From Eurosta solidaginis (lineage: Eukaryota > Arthropoda > Insecta > Diptera > Tephritidae): 64,000 nucleotides of DNA. The stretch is from assembly GCF_040869045.1 (NCBI RefSeq), contig NC_090320.1, forward strand, positions 150,124,941 to 150,188,940, read 5' to 3'. Positions 1-10,338 of the stretch are shown here, one piece after another (position 1 is the stretch's first letter; the number at the start of each line of letters is the position of its first letter). The position numbers and the translations under genes are program-made. Under the pieces are notes generated by a model that saw nothing but the letters and a program-made list of their open reading frames with translations, did not search any database and was not told where the DNA came from.

Positions 1-914
1 ACTGAGTAATTTGGGTTCTTAATATATTTACCTCTCTTTCCTTTTCTCTGATGAGTTCATGCTTAATATTTATAAGTCAATTTATAAGTTTTCTTTGCAC
101 TTTTTCTACAAATGCGGACACTACGTTGCAGAATCTCATGGGTATTTTGTTGTTACTTGTATTATTGGTGATAAGGTAAATTATGTTCTTGGTTATGTTG
201 CAGATAAAGTTCGAAGTTAAGCCGCTTCATCTGCATCTCTCCAAAAATGTTGTTGATGTTGTTAGTCTTGTAACTTGCTTTGTAGTATGTTGGTAGCGCT
301 TTATGTATTTGTTGGTTGTGACGTTATAGATTTCTTTGATGTTTTTGTACACTTTGAATGTATTGTTTTTCTGACGGTGTGCTCTCCGTGTGAACATTTT
401 TAAAAACTATTATTGGCCTTTAATCTTTAAAATTTATTAAACTATTTCATGAGCTCGAGGCCTTATCCAAATAAAAACGCAGTATAAATATTTTATATTT
501 GAATTTTTATTTTATATTCGATATTTCGGCTTCAGTCTGAAGTCATCATCAGGACTGAGAAACAAAACAAAAACAAAAACAAAAATTATAAATTTTTTAA
601 AAATCAACCATAAAACAAATATCACTTACACAATTGAGTATGTTATACAGACTAACAATATGTGCGAAAACTAAGATTGTTGGAGACAAATAATCATACA
701 AAAATATAAACAATATTTCAAAGCACCGTAAATGTAAACAAAATTTTGCAAAACAAAAGTACATGGAGTGGCTAAAAGTACGACATACAATTATACGTAT
801 ATACATATATCATCTGATTTTCCTATTGTTGTGGGAGAGATCTTCCTACCGCGCATTGCTGTTGCCTTAAAACTAAGTTCCGATACACATGTGCGCAGTG
901 GTCAGTGTCCGCTT
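1..914 (-). repeat. Penelope PLTR, downstream copy
   Basis: This is a direct copy of 2991-3904. In minus-strand sense it lies downstream of the coding frame, whose last codons (ending at 823) run into it. It carries the beginning of the Penelope reading frame again (start near 396), so it is a partial second copy of the element's 5' end. It also holds a hammerhead-like motif at 514-552. Confidence 0.88.
514..552 (-). ncRNA. Hammerhead-ribozyme-like motif, downstream PLTR
   Basis: On the minus strand the conserved core CUGAUGA (546-552) is followed by a stem-loop, then GAAA (524-527), then a short self-complementary UAU..AUA that could form stem III, followed by UA. The arm between the cores is a self-complementary stem with one A-C mismatch here. 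Hammerhead motifs are known in the LTR-like repeats of Penelope elements. I could not find a convincing stem I, so the call rests on core order, stem II and the family. Confidence 0.5.
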
Positions 915-3387
915 TAAAATTCATCCTAGTACTATTAGGGGTGTTCGCTATATGAAACATTTCCAAAGTAAATCTTTTATTATAATTTCTCTCCTCCTGT
1001 AAAATAGTTACATTATCGAAGTCTGGATGCCCCGTATCTTTACAATGGGCTGACAAGGCCGTCTTATTTTCTGAATAATTGTTTCTTAACTTAATATTAG
1101 ATCTGTGAGCGGAAATCCTTGTCTTGAGTTTTAATTTTGTTGTCCCCACATATACCTTGTCGCATACGTGGGACCCGTCACCATTACACGGAATTCTAAA
1201 AACAACGTCGGATTTCTCATGCTTTGGTATTTTATCTTTTGTACTGCTGTAGACCTTTCTAAGAGTGTGATTATATGTCGATGATATTTGGTACTTTTCC
1301 CGATTGTAAAGATTTGAGTATTTTATTCGGTTCGTTACGCCCGGCACATGTACTACTGATTTATATATTTTATCTCCCGTAGTTTGTCTAATTTTATCAT
1401 TGTTCAACCTGATCACGGAATTTCTGAGCAATTTGTTGGTTATTTTTATGGGGAATTCATTATTTCTCAGAGTTTCTTTGACAATTTCGATATTCTTCTT
1501 GTGAAAAATCTTGTCACTTATTGAGAGAACTCTTCTTATGAAGTTACTCGCCGTATTAATAATAGTTCTATCTTCGTGTTTTGAGTTAAAGTTTATGAGT
1601 CTACCTGATGCGGTCGGCTTTTTTTACCAGTCAATAAGCAGCTTGTTATTCTTCCTTATAACAAGTGTATCCAAGAATGGTATTTTTCGATCCTTTTCTA
1701 ATTCTATTGTGAATTTTATTGATTTGTTGCAGCTATTAAGATTTTTAAGCATATTTTCCACCTCCTCTGTTTTAACAACCGCAAACAAGTCATCCACGTA
1801 CTTAGTTAGTAAGCGGGGTTTGTTGGTGGATTCCATTACGAATTTGGATAATAGTTCCTCCATTACTATATCCGCTACGACAGGTGCTGCTGGCGATCCC
1901 ATGGGCATCCCTGAACGCTGTTCATATATATTATCATTGTATTTGCAATATAGGTTCTCTTTAATGCAAAACTTGATAATTGTTATAAATAGTTCCTTTG
2001 GTATAAGTGTATGTTCTTTTATATCATTCCACTTAGAGGAAATTATCTCCAAGGCCAATTCTACTGGAATGCTCGGAAATAAAGAAACCACATCAAATGA
2101 CACTAAAGTCTCATCATCATGAATAAATGTATCTTTTATTTTATTCCTAACCTCAATTGAGTATTTAACGTTATACTTGGAGGTGTTTGTTATATTCTTG
2201 AGTATGTTTACTACATATTTGCATAAATTTTATGACGGCGAGTTTATGGACGAGCAAATCGGTCGGAGAGGTACCCCTTCTTTATGGATTTTTGGCAAAC
2301 CATATATTCGTGGAGGGTTTGCACTTTTGCAGACCAGATGATTATTTTCCCTTAAATCAATTATATTCAGATTGAACATTTTTTGGACTAACTCGTTATT
2401 CTTTTCTTGGAGTTTGCTAGTAGGATCACGCTTCAAAACTCTATAGGTTGAAATATTATTAACTATTGTTTGCATTTTTCTGTGGTATTCAGATTTATCC
2501 ATCGCTACTGTTACATTACCCTTATCGGCAGTAAGTATTAAAATATCTTTATTTCTTTTAAGAAACTTTCTTGTGGAATGTAGGGTATTTTGTATAAATT
2601 TATCTCGCGCTGACAAGGTATTCTTATTAAGACGATCGTGTATGAGCTTTGTAAAATTGCTTGTTCCTATTTCCTGTTCCTCTTTATCTTCTAAAGTATG
2701 TATAATATTCTCCCCGTCTGCAATAAGTTGGAAAAGTGGAAACTCCTTATTTTGGATTGGAAGAGCATACTTAGGGCCTAAGGATAAAAGCCACTGAATG
2801 TCATTTGGTATTTCTAAAGATGTTTTATTTTGAAACCATTCAGGGATCACCCTAATATTTAACTTTTCTCTTTGTTTCCTTACCAGTTCTTCGTACTTTT
2901 TAATTTGTGTATTTTTGATACATTCCGCGAGTTTGTTTACTAACATATCCTCACTTCGAAAAAATTGAGTAGAATGATTCAACTCCAGAGACTGAGTAAT
3001 TTGGGTTCTTAATATATTTACCTCTCTTTCCTTTTCTCTGATGAGTTCATGCTTAATATTTATAAGTAAATTTATAAGTTTTCTTTGCACTTTTTCTACA
3101 AATGCGGACACTACGTTGCAGAATCTCATGAGTATTTTGTTGTTACTTGTATTATTGGTGATAAGGTAAATTATGTTCTTGGTTATGTTGCAGATAAAGT
3201 TCGAAGTTAAGCCGCTTCGTCTGCATCTCTCCAAAAATTTTGTTGATGTTGTTAGTCTTGTAACTTGCTTTGTAGTATGTTGGTAGCGCTTTATGTATTT
3301 GTTGGTTGTGACGTTATAGATTTCTTTGATGTTTTTGTACACTTTGAACGTATTGTTTTTCTGACGGTGTGCTCTCCGTTTGAACAT
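823..3387 (-). pseudogene. Penelope reverse transcriptase with GIY-YIG endonuclease
   Basis: One minus-strand frame of 855 codons, close to the usual Penelope length, carries the whole polyprotein. The first third (3387 to about 2230) is the Penelope N-terminal region, ending in motifs such as ADKGNVTVAMDKSEYHRKM and PRIYGLPKIHKEGVPLRPI. The reverse transcriptase palm follows, with SFDVVSLFPSIP, GMPMGSPAAPVVADI and the catalytic KYVDDLFAV. The last part (about 1250-823) is a GIY-YIG nuclease domain with VYVGTTKLKLKTRISAHR. Only two in-frame stops break it: TAA at 2230-2232 and TAA at 1624-1626. The second falls in a motif (DW-stop-KKPTASGR) that normally has tyrosine. There are no frameshifts, so this copy looks recently inactivated. 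The stops could also be assembly errors. Confidence 0.9.
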
Positions 3388-3904
3388 TTTTTAAAAATTA
3401 TTATTGGCCTTTAATCTTTAAAATTTATTAAACTATTTCATGAGCTCGAGGCCTTATCCAAATAAAAACGCAGTATAAATATTTTATATTTGTATTTTTA
3501 TTTTATATTCGATATTTCGACTTCAGTCTGAAGTCATCATCAGGACTGTGAAACAAAACAAAAACAAAAACAAAAATTATAACATTTTCAAAAATCAACC
3601 ATAAAACAAATATCACTTACACAATTGAGTATGTTAGACAGACTAACAATATGTTGAAAATTAAGATTGTTGGAGACAAATCATCATACAAAAATATAAA
3701 CAATATTTCAAAGCACCGTAAATGTAAACAAAATTTTGCAAAAACAAAAGTACATGGAGTGGCTAAAAGTACGACATACAATTATACGTATATACATATA
3801 TCATCTGATTTTCCTATTGTTGTGGGAGAGATCTTCCTACCGCGCATTGTTGTTGCCTTAAAACTAAGTTCCGATACACATGTGCGCAGTGGTCAGTGTC
3901 CGCT
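2991..3904 (-). repeat. Penelope PLTR, upstream copy
   Basis: This is the upstream copy of the repeat and holds the element's 5' untranslated leader and the first 130 or so codons of the reading frame. It contains the second hammerhead-like motif (3504-3543). It ends at 3904, where sequence of the neighbouring I-like LINE begins. Confidence 0.88.
3504..3543 (-). ncRNA. Hammerhead-ribozyme-like motif, upstream PLTR
   Basis: On the minus strand CUGAUGA (3537-3543) is followed by a perfect 6-bp hairpin (GACUUC / GAAGUC with a 5-nt loop), then GAAA (3515-3518), then UAU-CGA-AUA as a possible minimal stem III and UA as the cleavage dinucleotide. Stem II is perfect here, while the downstream copy has one mismatch. 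Stem I partners were not identified by eye. The position in the PLTR leader fits published Penelope hammerheads. Confidence 0.55.
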
Positions 3905-3962
3905 TAACGTTAAGGTGCATCCCTGATCTCAACCAATCACAGCGCCGTAAAACAACAACACA

Positions 3963-4940
3963 ATGCCGCCTGGGCCGCCTGATAGAGGCGCAAATAGATT
4001 TTCTATTTTAAATGATGAAAGCGATTTTACACTCCCATCCCAACCTATATCACAAACAAGCTCCCCTTAACCATCCCTAATACTTAATCCTTTCATCTCC
4101 CGACAACGAACTTGCCAAACTCAGCCCATTTGTAATAAAGCAATGCATTGACGCTATATCAACCCAAATCGACAGTATCAAGCAATTAAAAGACGGTTCG
4201 CTCCTTTTGATAGCCCGAAACGAAAAAGTTGCAGAAAAATTCATGAAAACCAAAACCCTATCAAATTTTTGTAATATATCCGTCCATCTCCACGCATATC
4301 TACACACTGTAAAGGGTATTGTTTACGCACCTTGCCTTATCCACGTGAAAGAAGAAGGGATCATCGAAGAACTGCTAAGCCAGGGAGTTACAAAAGTATA
4401 CAAGTTCACAACCACGCAAGATGGAAAGCAACATCTACCGACAAAATGATTCTCTCATTCGATCGGTATCACCTCCCACAAGCACTTGGCCTAGCATACT
4501 TGCGAAGGATGCAATCTACCCCCGCATGAACCAAACAACTGCACCCGAAGCCAGTGTGCAAACTGCGGAGACGAACACCCATCAAACGACAAAAACTGCC
4601 CAAGACTTAAACAAATGAAAGACGTGCTGCAAATTAAAACCATCTACAAATGTAGATTAGGAGAAGCATTCAAAATATACAACCAAAAAACCCCATCCAA
4701 CGACACATCCAAACCCTCCTACGCCAGCACTGCTAAGGAATCTGACAATCCACCCAATAACAACCAAAACATACCAAAATCAACCAACTGGACTACAACC
4801 GCTAATACCACCGAACACCTAAAACGACTAGCCTCACCATCAACAATCAACTCGAAAAAAATGCCCAAAAAAACGTCTGCCAACAACATCGAAAAACCCA
4901 TCTCCAACACTAAAACCACTATAAAAATACCAATATGAAA
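3963..4940 (+). pseudogene. I-like LINE ORF1 (gag-like RNA-binding protein)
   Basis: A start at 3963 opens a protein beginning MPPGPPDRGANRFS. After stops and frame changes the body continues with LSPFVIKQCIDAIS, ARNEKVAEKFMKTKTLSN and GVTKVYKFTTTQDGK, the middle region usual in I-factor-type ORF1 proteins. A zinc knuckle CANCGDEHPSNDKNC (near 4556-4600) is followed by LKQMKDVLQIKTI. The tail (4690-4940) is rich in Asn, Thr, Ser and Pro. ORF1 proteins of this class bind the element's RNA and act as chaperones. At least three frame changes and several stops make this copy non-functional. Confidence 0.75.
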
Positions 4941-5118
4941 AGAACACCACAAATCCCAATACATCACCATTAACTTACATCACACAACAACTTATTTCAA
5001 GTAACAATTATTTCACCCCATCTGAAATCAACTCAATGCAAATAGATGCAGATGAGAGCTTATCTCCGTAAACACCGCGTTACGAAAAAATAAGCTCACT
5101 AATTAAAACTCACAAAAC

Positions 5119-5282
5119 ATGCTAAGCAAGTTCAATATTTTGCAATAGAACATGAACGGTTTCATTAACAACAGTATTGATCTCGACCTACTCAATAATG
5201 AACAACCCCAGTTAATATCAATCCAGGAAACCCACTGCCGCACTGGGTTTACTCCAATACACCCAAAAAACTAACCGACATA
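5119..5282 (+). pseudogene. I-like LINE ORF2, endonuclease start
   Basis: The frame reads KFNILQ-stop-NMNGFINNSIDLDLL and later PQLISIQETHC, which resembles the opening of an apurinic-type endonuclease in I-like ORF2 proteins (the usual N-G-Y and QETH motifs). Only about 50 codons remain before unrelated sequence begins near 5283. The spacing from ORF1 (about 180 bases) suits an I-type element. The nuclease catalytic centre is missing. Confidence 0.6.
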
Positions 5283-5482
5283 AAAACTCGTGGTGAGTCA
5301 CGTTTTGGTCGAAAAATGTACCCTTTCGTCATTTTTTTTTTGCAGGCTCGAAAATAATGGGATACGAGACGTTGAAGTGGTTCCAACAGCATGGGTGGTC
5401 TTAAGTACAAAGCTGGAGGAGATGATCAAGAGCGAGTCAGATGTAAAGATCGAGAACTTGCTCCAACTATTGAAGGGTCTGT
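5283..5482 (+). pseudogene. Unidentified intron-bearing fragment inside the LINE
   Basis: This segment does not fit the surrounding LINE. It has a possible splice donor (GGTGAGT near 5291) and a strong acceptor (a T tract then TTTGCAG, ending near 5345), followed by an open stretch with NNGIRDVEVVPTAWVV and a run of charged residues to a TGA near 5482. The VEVVPTAW motif faintly resembles the start of proteins common in arthropod genomes that carry the DUF4806 domain, but this is a weak memory-based match. It replaces about 1 kb of expected ORF2 sequence, so it arrived with a deletion or through a mosaic event. Confidence 0.35.
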
Positions 5483-5544
5483 GATATCTATCTATTATTG
5501 AATATTGGAGTTATTTAATCAACAATTTAGCGATACGAACGTTA

Positions 5545-6345
5545 GTAGAAGGTGTCAAATAAGCGAAACTCCACTAAATTCGTTACAATATTTAACACCG
5601 GAGTTATCCCACTCACATGGAAACCCGCAATTATCGTTTCCATACTAAAACAAAACAAAGACCCAACAACTATCTCCAGTTATCGACCGATCTCCCTGCT
5701 ACCATGTCTGGCCAAAACTCTAGAAAAAATAATTGCCGAGACTTTCCTGGTTTCTGGAAGCAAGGAAATTAATAAGCCCAAACCAAGTCGCATATAAAGC
5801 TAAGAGCAGCTGTGTCGACGCTCTACTTCACATAGACTTCTACACAACAAAATCCCTATCATCAAGGAATCATGTGTCTACTATCCATTGACTTCGAAAA
5901 AGCCTTCGATAGAATTGGGGCCCACGTCATCTTTGAAATTTTCCAATCTTCGGTTATTGGGAGAAATGCCTTAACATTCATCAAATCATTCCTGACCAAC
6001 CTTTGTTTTACAGTCAAGTTCAATAACACATTTTCCGACCAACAGCAGCTTCACAACGGGATCCCTTAAGGATCTCCATTTTCAGTAACGCTCTTCCTAA
6101 TCGCCTTTAACCGAATTCGCACAATTGTTTATAACTATAAATTTCTAGATCACTGCATATACGCAGACGATCTATATATAATAACCAAACGAAATGACAA
6201 TAACGACAACAACACATTATTCTGCAATGTAACGAACGAGATATCCAACTGGGCAAACATATCTGGAGCGAACGTCAACTTCTCCAAATCCGGAATCTTA
6301 CACATATGCCGAAAGCACGGCTGTAAACCATCAGACCTATCAACT
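5545..6345 (+). pseudogene. I-like LINE ORF2, reverse transcriptase domain
   Basis: The fragment begins in the RT fingers (GVIPLTWKPAIIVSILKQ, then YRPISLLPCLAKTLEKII) and continues through the palm: LSIDFEKAFDRIG with the first catalytic Asp near 5890, QLHNGIP-stop-GSP, and CIYADDLYIITKR with the YADD box near 6157-6168. There is one frameshift between about 5790 and 5870 and a stop where GIPQGSP is expected. The frame stops near 6345, where a minus-strand LINE begins. The thumb and tether are missing. Confidence 0.8.
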
Positions 6346-8360
6346 CACACAGTATAAAATACGTCGAAAGATTTCCTCGTAAAACACATAAACTTGCACT
6401 TCTGTAAGTTTAGTGACATGACGTTCACATCACACCACTCAACTAGGTTATTCAGATCGAATTGAAGAAGTGCCCTATCATCAGTTGAGCGAATGAGCAT
6501 AACCAGTTTGACATCATAAGCGTACATCAGCGGCATGCAGCGCTTCAAAACATTTGGGAGGTCATTAAGAGCAGGAACAACACTGGACCAAGGTGACTGC
6601 CCTGGGGAACTCCAGAAGATGCCTTGAGGAATTAAGACAAGCAATTGTTAAACACAACGGTCCTTCCAAGTACGAAGAAACCCAAGAGAGAAGCCTTGAT
6701 GGGAAACCCAATCGAGTTTTAGTAGGAGTAAGGAGTGGGAAACTTTATAAAACGCCTCACTGAAATCAGTGTAAATGACATCAACTTCAATTGATTCATA
6801 TAGTTTTGGAATAGCACAAAGTTTGGCTATTCCTCTATAGTTTGTGACAAAGATCTACTCCCACTTTTATAAAGTGGTATTATAAATGAGCAGGGCATTA
6901 AATAAGCAGGGTTGACAAAGATATTGAGCGCAAGTTCTTAGCATAACAGATGGTATTTCATCAGGTCCACTGGAGTAGGAAATTCTCAGACTTCCCAGAT
7001 GCCTTAGTGTCTCATCTGTATGAATATATGGGATAACTACTGAGTTAAGCGAAGGTAACATATATTGATAATCCACCAGAGGGGAGTCAGGGATTGTCGA
7101 ATAATTTGATTTAAAAAAGACAGCAAACATATTTGCAATCTCGGAGTCATTACTAGAAATCTGATCGTTATACTTCATTATAGAAGGAAACCCTTTAATT
7201 ATTCTTTTGGAGTTGACGAAGGAATAAAATGATTTTGGATTGGAAGAGATCCGATGCTTAATCTTCATCAGATAATTCTTATAGCATCTTACCTGTAGCC
7301 CTGTTGTCCTTAAGACGCAATATGGAATATGCAGCATAATCACTATTAGAACCAGATAATTTGAAACGCTTGAAAAAGCGTGTTTTTTTTTTGTTTTTTA
7401 GGTAATTAAGTTCTCTAGAGCTCCAAGCAGTAGCTGGAGGTGCTGAATAGGTTGTGTAAAAGGCACACATTTGCGAAATATTGCATGTAAAACGTTTGTG
7501 AATGAATGGAGCTCGCTGCAATATCTCCGTCGTACTCAGGCCACTTTATTTTAGAGACTTGATCCATTAGTAAAGACCAATTGGCCTTCCTAAACAGAAA
7601 CCAGTGAGAAGACGCATTCGGATCAGTAGTATTCCGCACCGGTAAACTGAGACAATCCAGGTATATTGAAAGTGCTGGATGATAAACATCCTCAGGCAAT
7701 ACCACTGGATCACATCAAGTTACAGAACAATTCGATGTGTCGTCTCAAAATATTAAATCAATATATTTGCCAAATTTATTATGAATTCTGTTAAGTTGAT
7801 AAAGACCAACGTCTGCAAGGTCATTTAAAAACTCTTAGAATACAACATTGGAAGCAGTGGGATCTAGCATTCCATCAATAAAATTCCACGACACAAAGGC
7901 AGATTGAAGTCGCCAGCCACTAAGACAAAATCAACAGACCTTGACATAGCAAATATAAACTTTAATAGGGAAGAGTGTTTTAAGTATATAAAAATATCTG
8001 ACTGAGGCGGATTATAAGACGCTACAAAATATTTATAAGTGGATAAGAGTTTAACTCGCACGCAGAGGATTTCAACATCAGCAGAATCATCGAAATACAC
8101 TTCCTGAGCAGAGAACCTGGTATGTACGGCGATTAACACGCCTCCACCAACGCTGTTTTGTTGGTCTTTTCTAAAGATCTCATATGAGTCTGCTAATATC
8201 TCAGAGTTAAACACAGTTGGTTTCAACCATGTCTCAGTAAAAACCAAAACGTCATAACAGAAGTCATGACATCGGAGAAAAAGTTCCACTAGTTTAGTAT
8301 TTAGACCCCTAACATTCTGATAATAGACGTTGAGGTCAATATGAAAGGTATCAGACAAAT
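6346..8360 (-). pseudogene. CR1/Jockey-like LINE ORF2, truncated at both ends
   Basis: In minus-strand order the endonuclease comes first (8358-7864: VYYQNVRGLNTKLVE, LVFTETWLKP, GGGVLIAVHTRF, LVAGDFNLP). A linker follows (7705-7415), then a connecting region (7343-6867) with LGSLRISYSSGPDEIPSVML. Part of the RT palm comes last (6644-6345), where the catalytic box reads MYAYDVKLV instead of the usual ADD, followed by WCDVNVMSLNLQKCKFM. Motif style fits the CR1/Jockey group. Sequence stops inside the RT domain, so the 3' end, normally retained in LINE insertions, is absent. Several frame changes are present. It interrupts the I-like LINE. Confidence 0.75.
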
Positions 8361-8361
8361 C

Positions 8362-8906
8362 TCGAAGCTGTAGAAAACATCACCAACTGGAATACAATAA
8401 ATGCCACCCGCGACATTCTGCACCAGTCTCCTCATACCAAGCTCTTATGGGTACCAGGACACGCAGGCATCACTGGGAACGAAAAAGCAGACATAGCATC
8501 GAGGTCCGCCTGCAAACCCCCTACAATCACAAGCATCATCGTGGAGAGATTGGTTTTCTGGAGATTCAGTCTTAAACAACACCAAGCCAAATTTAACGAA
8601 CAAAGGGCACTCAATCAACATTACATTAAAGTCGTTAGATTTTTACGCCTACGCCTCGGCCACACAAACGCAACACACTCACACCTGCTTAACGCCCAAA
8701 ACTGCAACAGTCGCCTCACTGTTAGCCACCTACTTCTTGAATGTCCAATGTACCAAAACCACCGATTATCCAACCCAAATAACCCCATCAACCTACTGAA
8801 ACCTCCAACGACGGCAAACATCAATACTGTCTACAGTTATATCCGGGCCAATAATTTTGGTCCCCCATATAAAGTATTGTTCTACAATACCATTAATGGC
8901 CAGTAA
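8362..8906 (+). pseudogene. I-like LINE ORF2, RNase H and C-terminal region
   Basis: The plus frame resumes with ENITNWNTINATRDIL and the RNase H signature LLWVPGHAGITGNEKADIAS (near 8443-8505). The C-terminal region follows, with LRLRLGHTNATHSHLL and CNSRLTVSHLLLECPMY, as in I-type ORF2 proteins. From about 8541 it is open to a TAA at 8904-8906, likely the true ORF2 stop because the 3' UTR follows at once. It clearly belongs to the same element as 5545-6345, split by the minus-strand LINE. Confidence 0.8.
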
Positions 8907-9056
8907 ACAGGGAATATCCAAGTTAAACAAATATTTTTATTAAGGGATGAGGGCAGTATTAAACAAAAGTCATACTGAACATGGTTAAAATATGAACATG
9001 TTCAATTATGAGTAATGTGATATAAAATAATAGTTAATAAATCTATTTATTTTAGT
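8907..9056 (+). repeat. I-like LINE 3' UTR
   Basis: This AT-rich 3' untranslated region follows the ORF2 stop. Its core (8942-9047, starting AAGGGATGAGGGCAG) occurs again at 43303-43423. Its first part (GTAAACAGGRAATAT and AAGTTAAACAAAT) occurs at about 23825-23856. The three places therefore carry 3' pieces of one LINE family. Confidence 0.75.
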
Positions 9057-10338
9057 TTTAATTATAAAGGTGGTATTCTGTGGGAAAATAGTATGGATCA
9101 CACCCCTGGTTCGGGGGCCCGGATCATTTTTCGGTTTTCCCTTAATATATTTTGAGACTCAAATTTTTTCCCCCTTCAAATTATTAATACTGAGGTAAAG
9201 ATGGGTCGTTTGAAACCTATTTCCATAGTTTTGGAACGTCGACCCTTATTGTAAATTATTACCAATTCATCCCCCTTCCACGAAATAATTTCACTGCTCT
9301 GCATAAATATTATTGTTGTGGCATTTATTTATCTTCGGGTTTTGATAGTAGGCATTTTCCGCAATAATGTCTATCTTCGTGAGCTGCCATGAAAACGCCT
9401 TCCCCACAGTTTTCTCCCGGGCATTCCCGTCGAAGGCGATGGATTTTTCCGTTTTCGTCAACCTAAATGATCAAGTATTAACGTCGTGTTATTGAACAAA
9501 AAAATTTATTTCGCTCCTTTGCGAATTAAAACTTTGGTCAAATTTTCGATTAGTGCACCCGTTGTTGACAGTAAATATAAATAAGAGTTCGCACAAAAAA
9601 TGTTATTTATTCATGCCCGACGGAGCTCGCGCTGCAAACCCTAATTTTCCATCGTACATGTACTATAATTAATAATTTAATGGGTTATTTTTTTCATAAA
9701 AGAAAACGTCTACCAATTTCTACGTTCATTAAAACTAGGCCCTATTAAATAATGATTACCCGTTTGATTGATGCAGTTTTTAAAAGTCATTTAATTACAT
9801 TGGTCACAAATTCCAATTTTTTTTCTGCACCAGAGACGCCATTATGAAATTCCTATGTAAAATCACCCCCTGATTCCGAAAATCAAGGTTAATTTTAATT
9901 CTATGGTAACGTTTTTGAGATATTCATGAATTACCGTTTTTCAAAAAGAAAAACAAAATTGGGTCCACTTAATCGTATATAACTCAAGAATGAATTGAGA
10001 AATTCCAAAACGGTTTGAAGCTTTTAAAAGGTAATACAATTTGCTATAAACTGTGCATACAACACTTTTTGCTAGGCCCTGCAGATTCAAGACAACGAAC
10101 AATCATTACGGATTTCTTAAATTTTTTTTTGTAAAAATATCTTCATTGGTTCAAAAGTTATGATTTTTGCAAGGAAATAACTCAAAAGGCGCCACTGTGC
10201 GTCATTCGTCAACTACACGATATCAAGTGTCAAACTTGCAACTCTGTGCACATATGTTTTGTTTTTGCGCACGTCCATAAAGTTTACAAAATAAGTGAAA
10301 TAAAAAAAAGTTTTTAGTGAAATAAATATAGTGTTATA
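9057..10338. other. AT-rich stretch without intact genes
   Basis: Apart from the RpS27A exon at 9325-9462, I see no coding sequence here. Bases 10042-10113 recur in inverted orientation at 23498-23572, which marks this as part of a dispersed repeat. The rest is AT-rich with homopolymer runs. Confidence 0.6.
9325..9462 (-). pseudogene. RpS27A: RpS27A last exon (ubiquitin-ribosomal protein S27a C-terminus)
   Basis: The minus strand encodes 45 residues and a TAA, beginning [19 protein letters not shown] and continuing [14 protein letters not shown], then ending SKPEDK. This is the zinc-ribbon C-terminus of ribosomal protein S27a, the part fused to ubiquitin in the precursor. All four zinc cysteines are present. 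Compared with the usual insect protein about four residues are missing between the last CxxC and SKPE. The exon is preceded by a TTTAG acceptor (9463-9464 complement) at a plausible exon boundary and followed by AATAAA. No ubiquitin moiety or other exon was found to 10338. It is therefore probably a captured or stranded exon, not a working gene. Confidence 0.85.

Larger units (their letters stand above)
1..3904 (-). mobile_element. Penelope-like retroelement with flanking PLTR repeats
   Basis: The stretch reads as one Penelope-like element on the minus strand: an upstream repeat (2991-3904), a long reading frame (823-3387) and a downstream copy of the same repeat (1-914, cut by the window edge). 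Partial direct copies flanking the body in this way (PLTRs) are typical of Penelope elements. The two repeats match almost base for base apart from scattered substitutions and small indels. The match stops abruptly at 914 and 3904, where unrelated sequence follows. Because the left copy starts at base 1, the element may extend beyond the window. Confidence 0.9.
3905..9056 (+). mobile_element. I-like LINE, decayed and interrupted
   Basis: Plus-strand fragments in the right order describe one I-clade LINE: an ORF1 with a CCHC knuckle (3963-4940), an ORF2 start resembling an endonuclease (about 5119-5280), reverse transcriptase (5545-6345), RNase H and C-terminal region (8362-8906) and a 3' UTR (8907-9056). 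RNase H in ORF2 and the ORF1 knuckle fit the I clade. A foreign intron-bearing piece replaces most of the endonuclease, and a minus-strand LINE occupies 6346-8360. About 0.9 kb of the expected thumb and early RNase H region is missing at that junction. Many stops and frameshifts show an old copy. Confidence 0.8.

Noticed and set aside
1511..2122. 203-codon plus-strand frame
   Set aside because: It is the antisense shadow of the Penelope RT domain and has no motif of its own.
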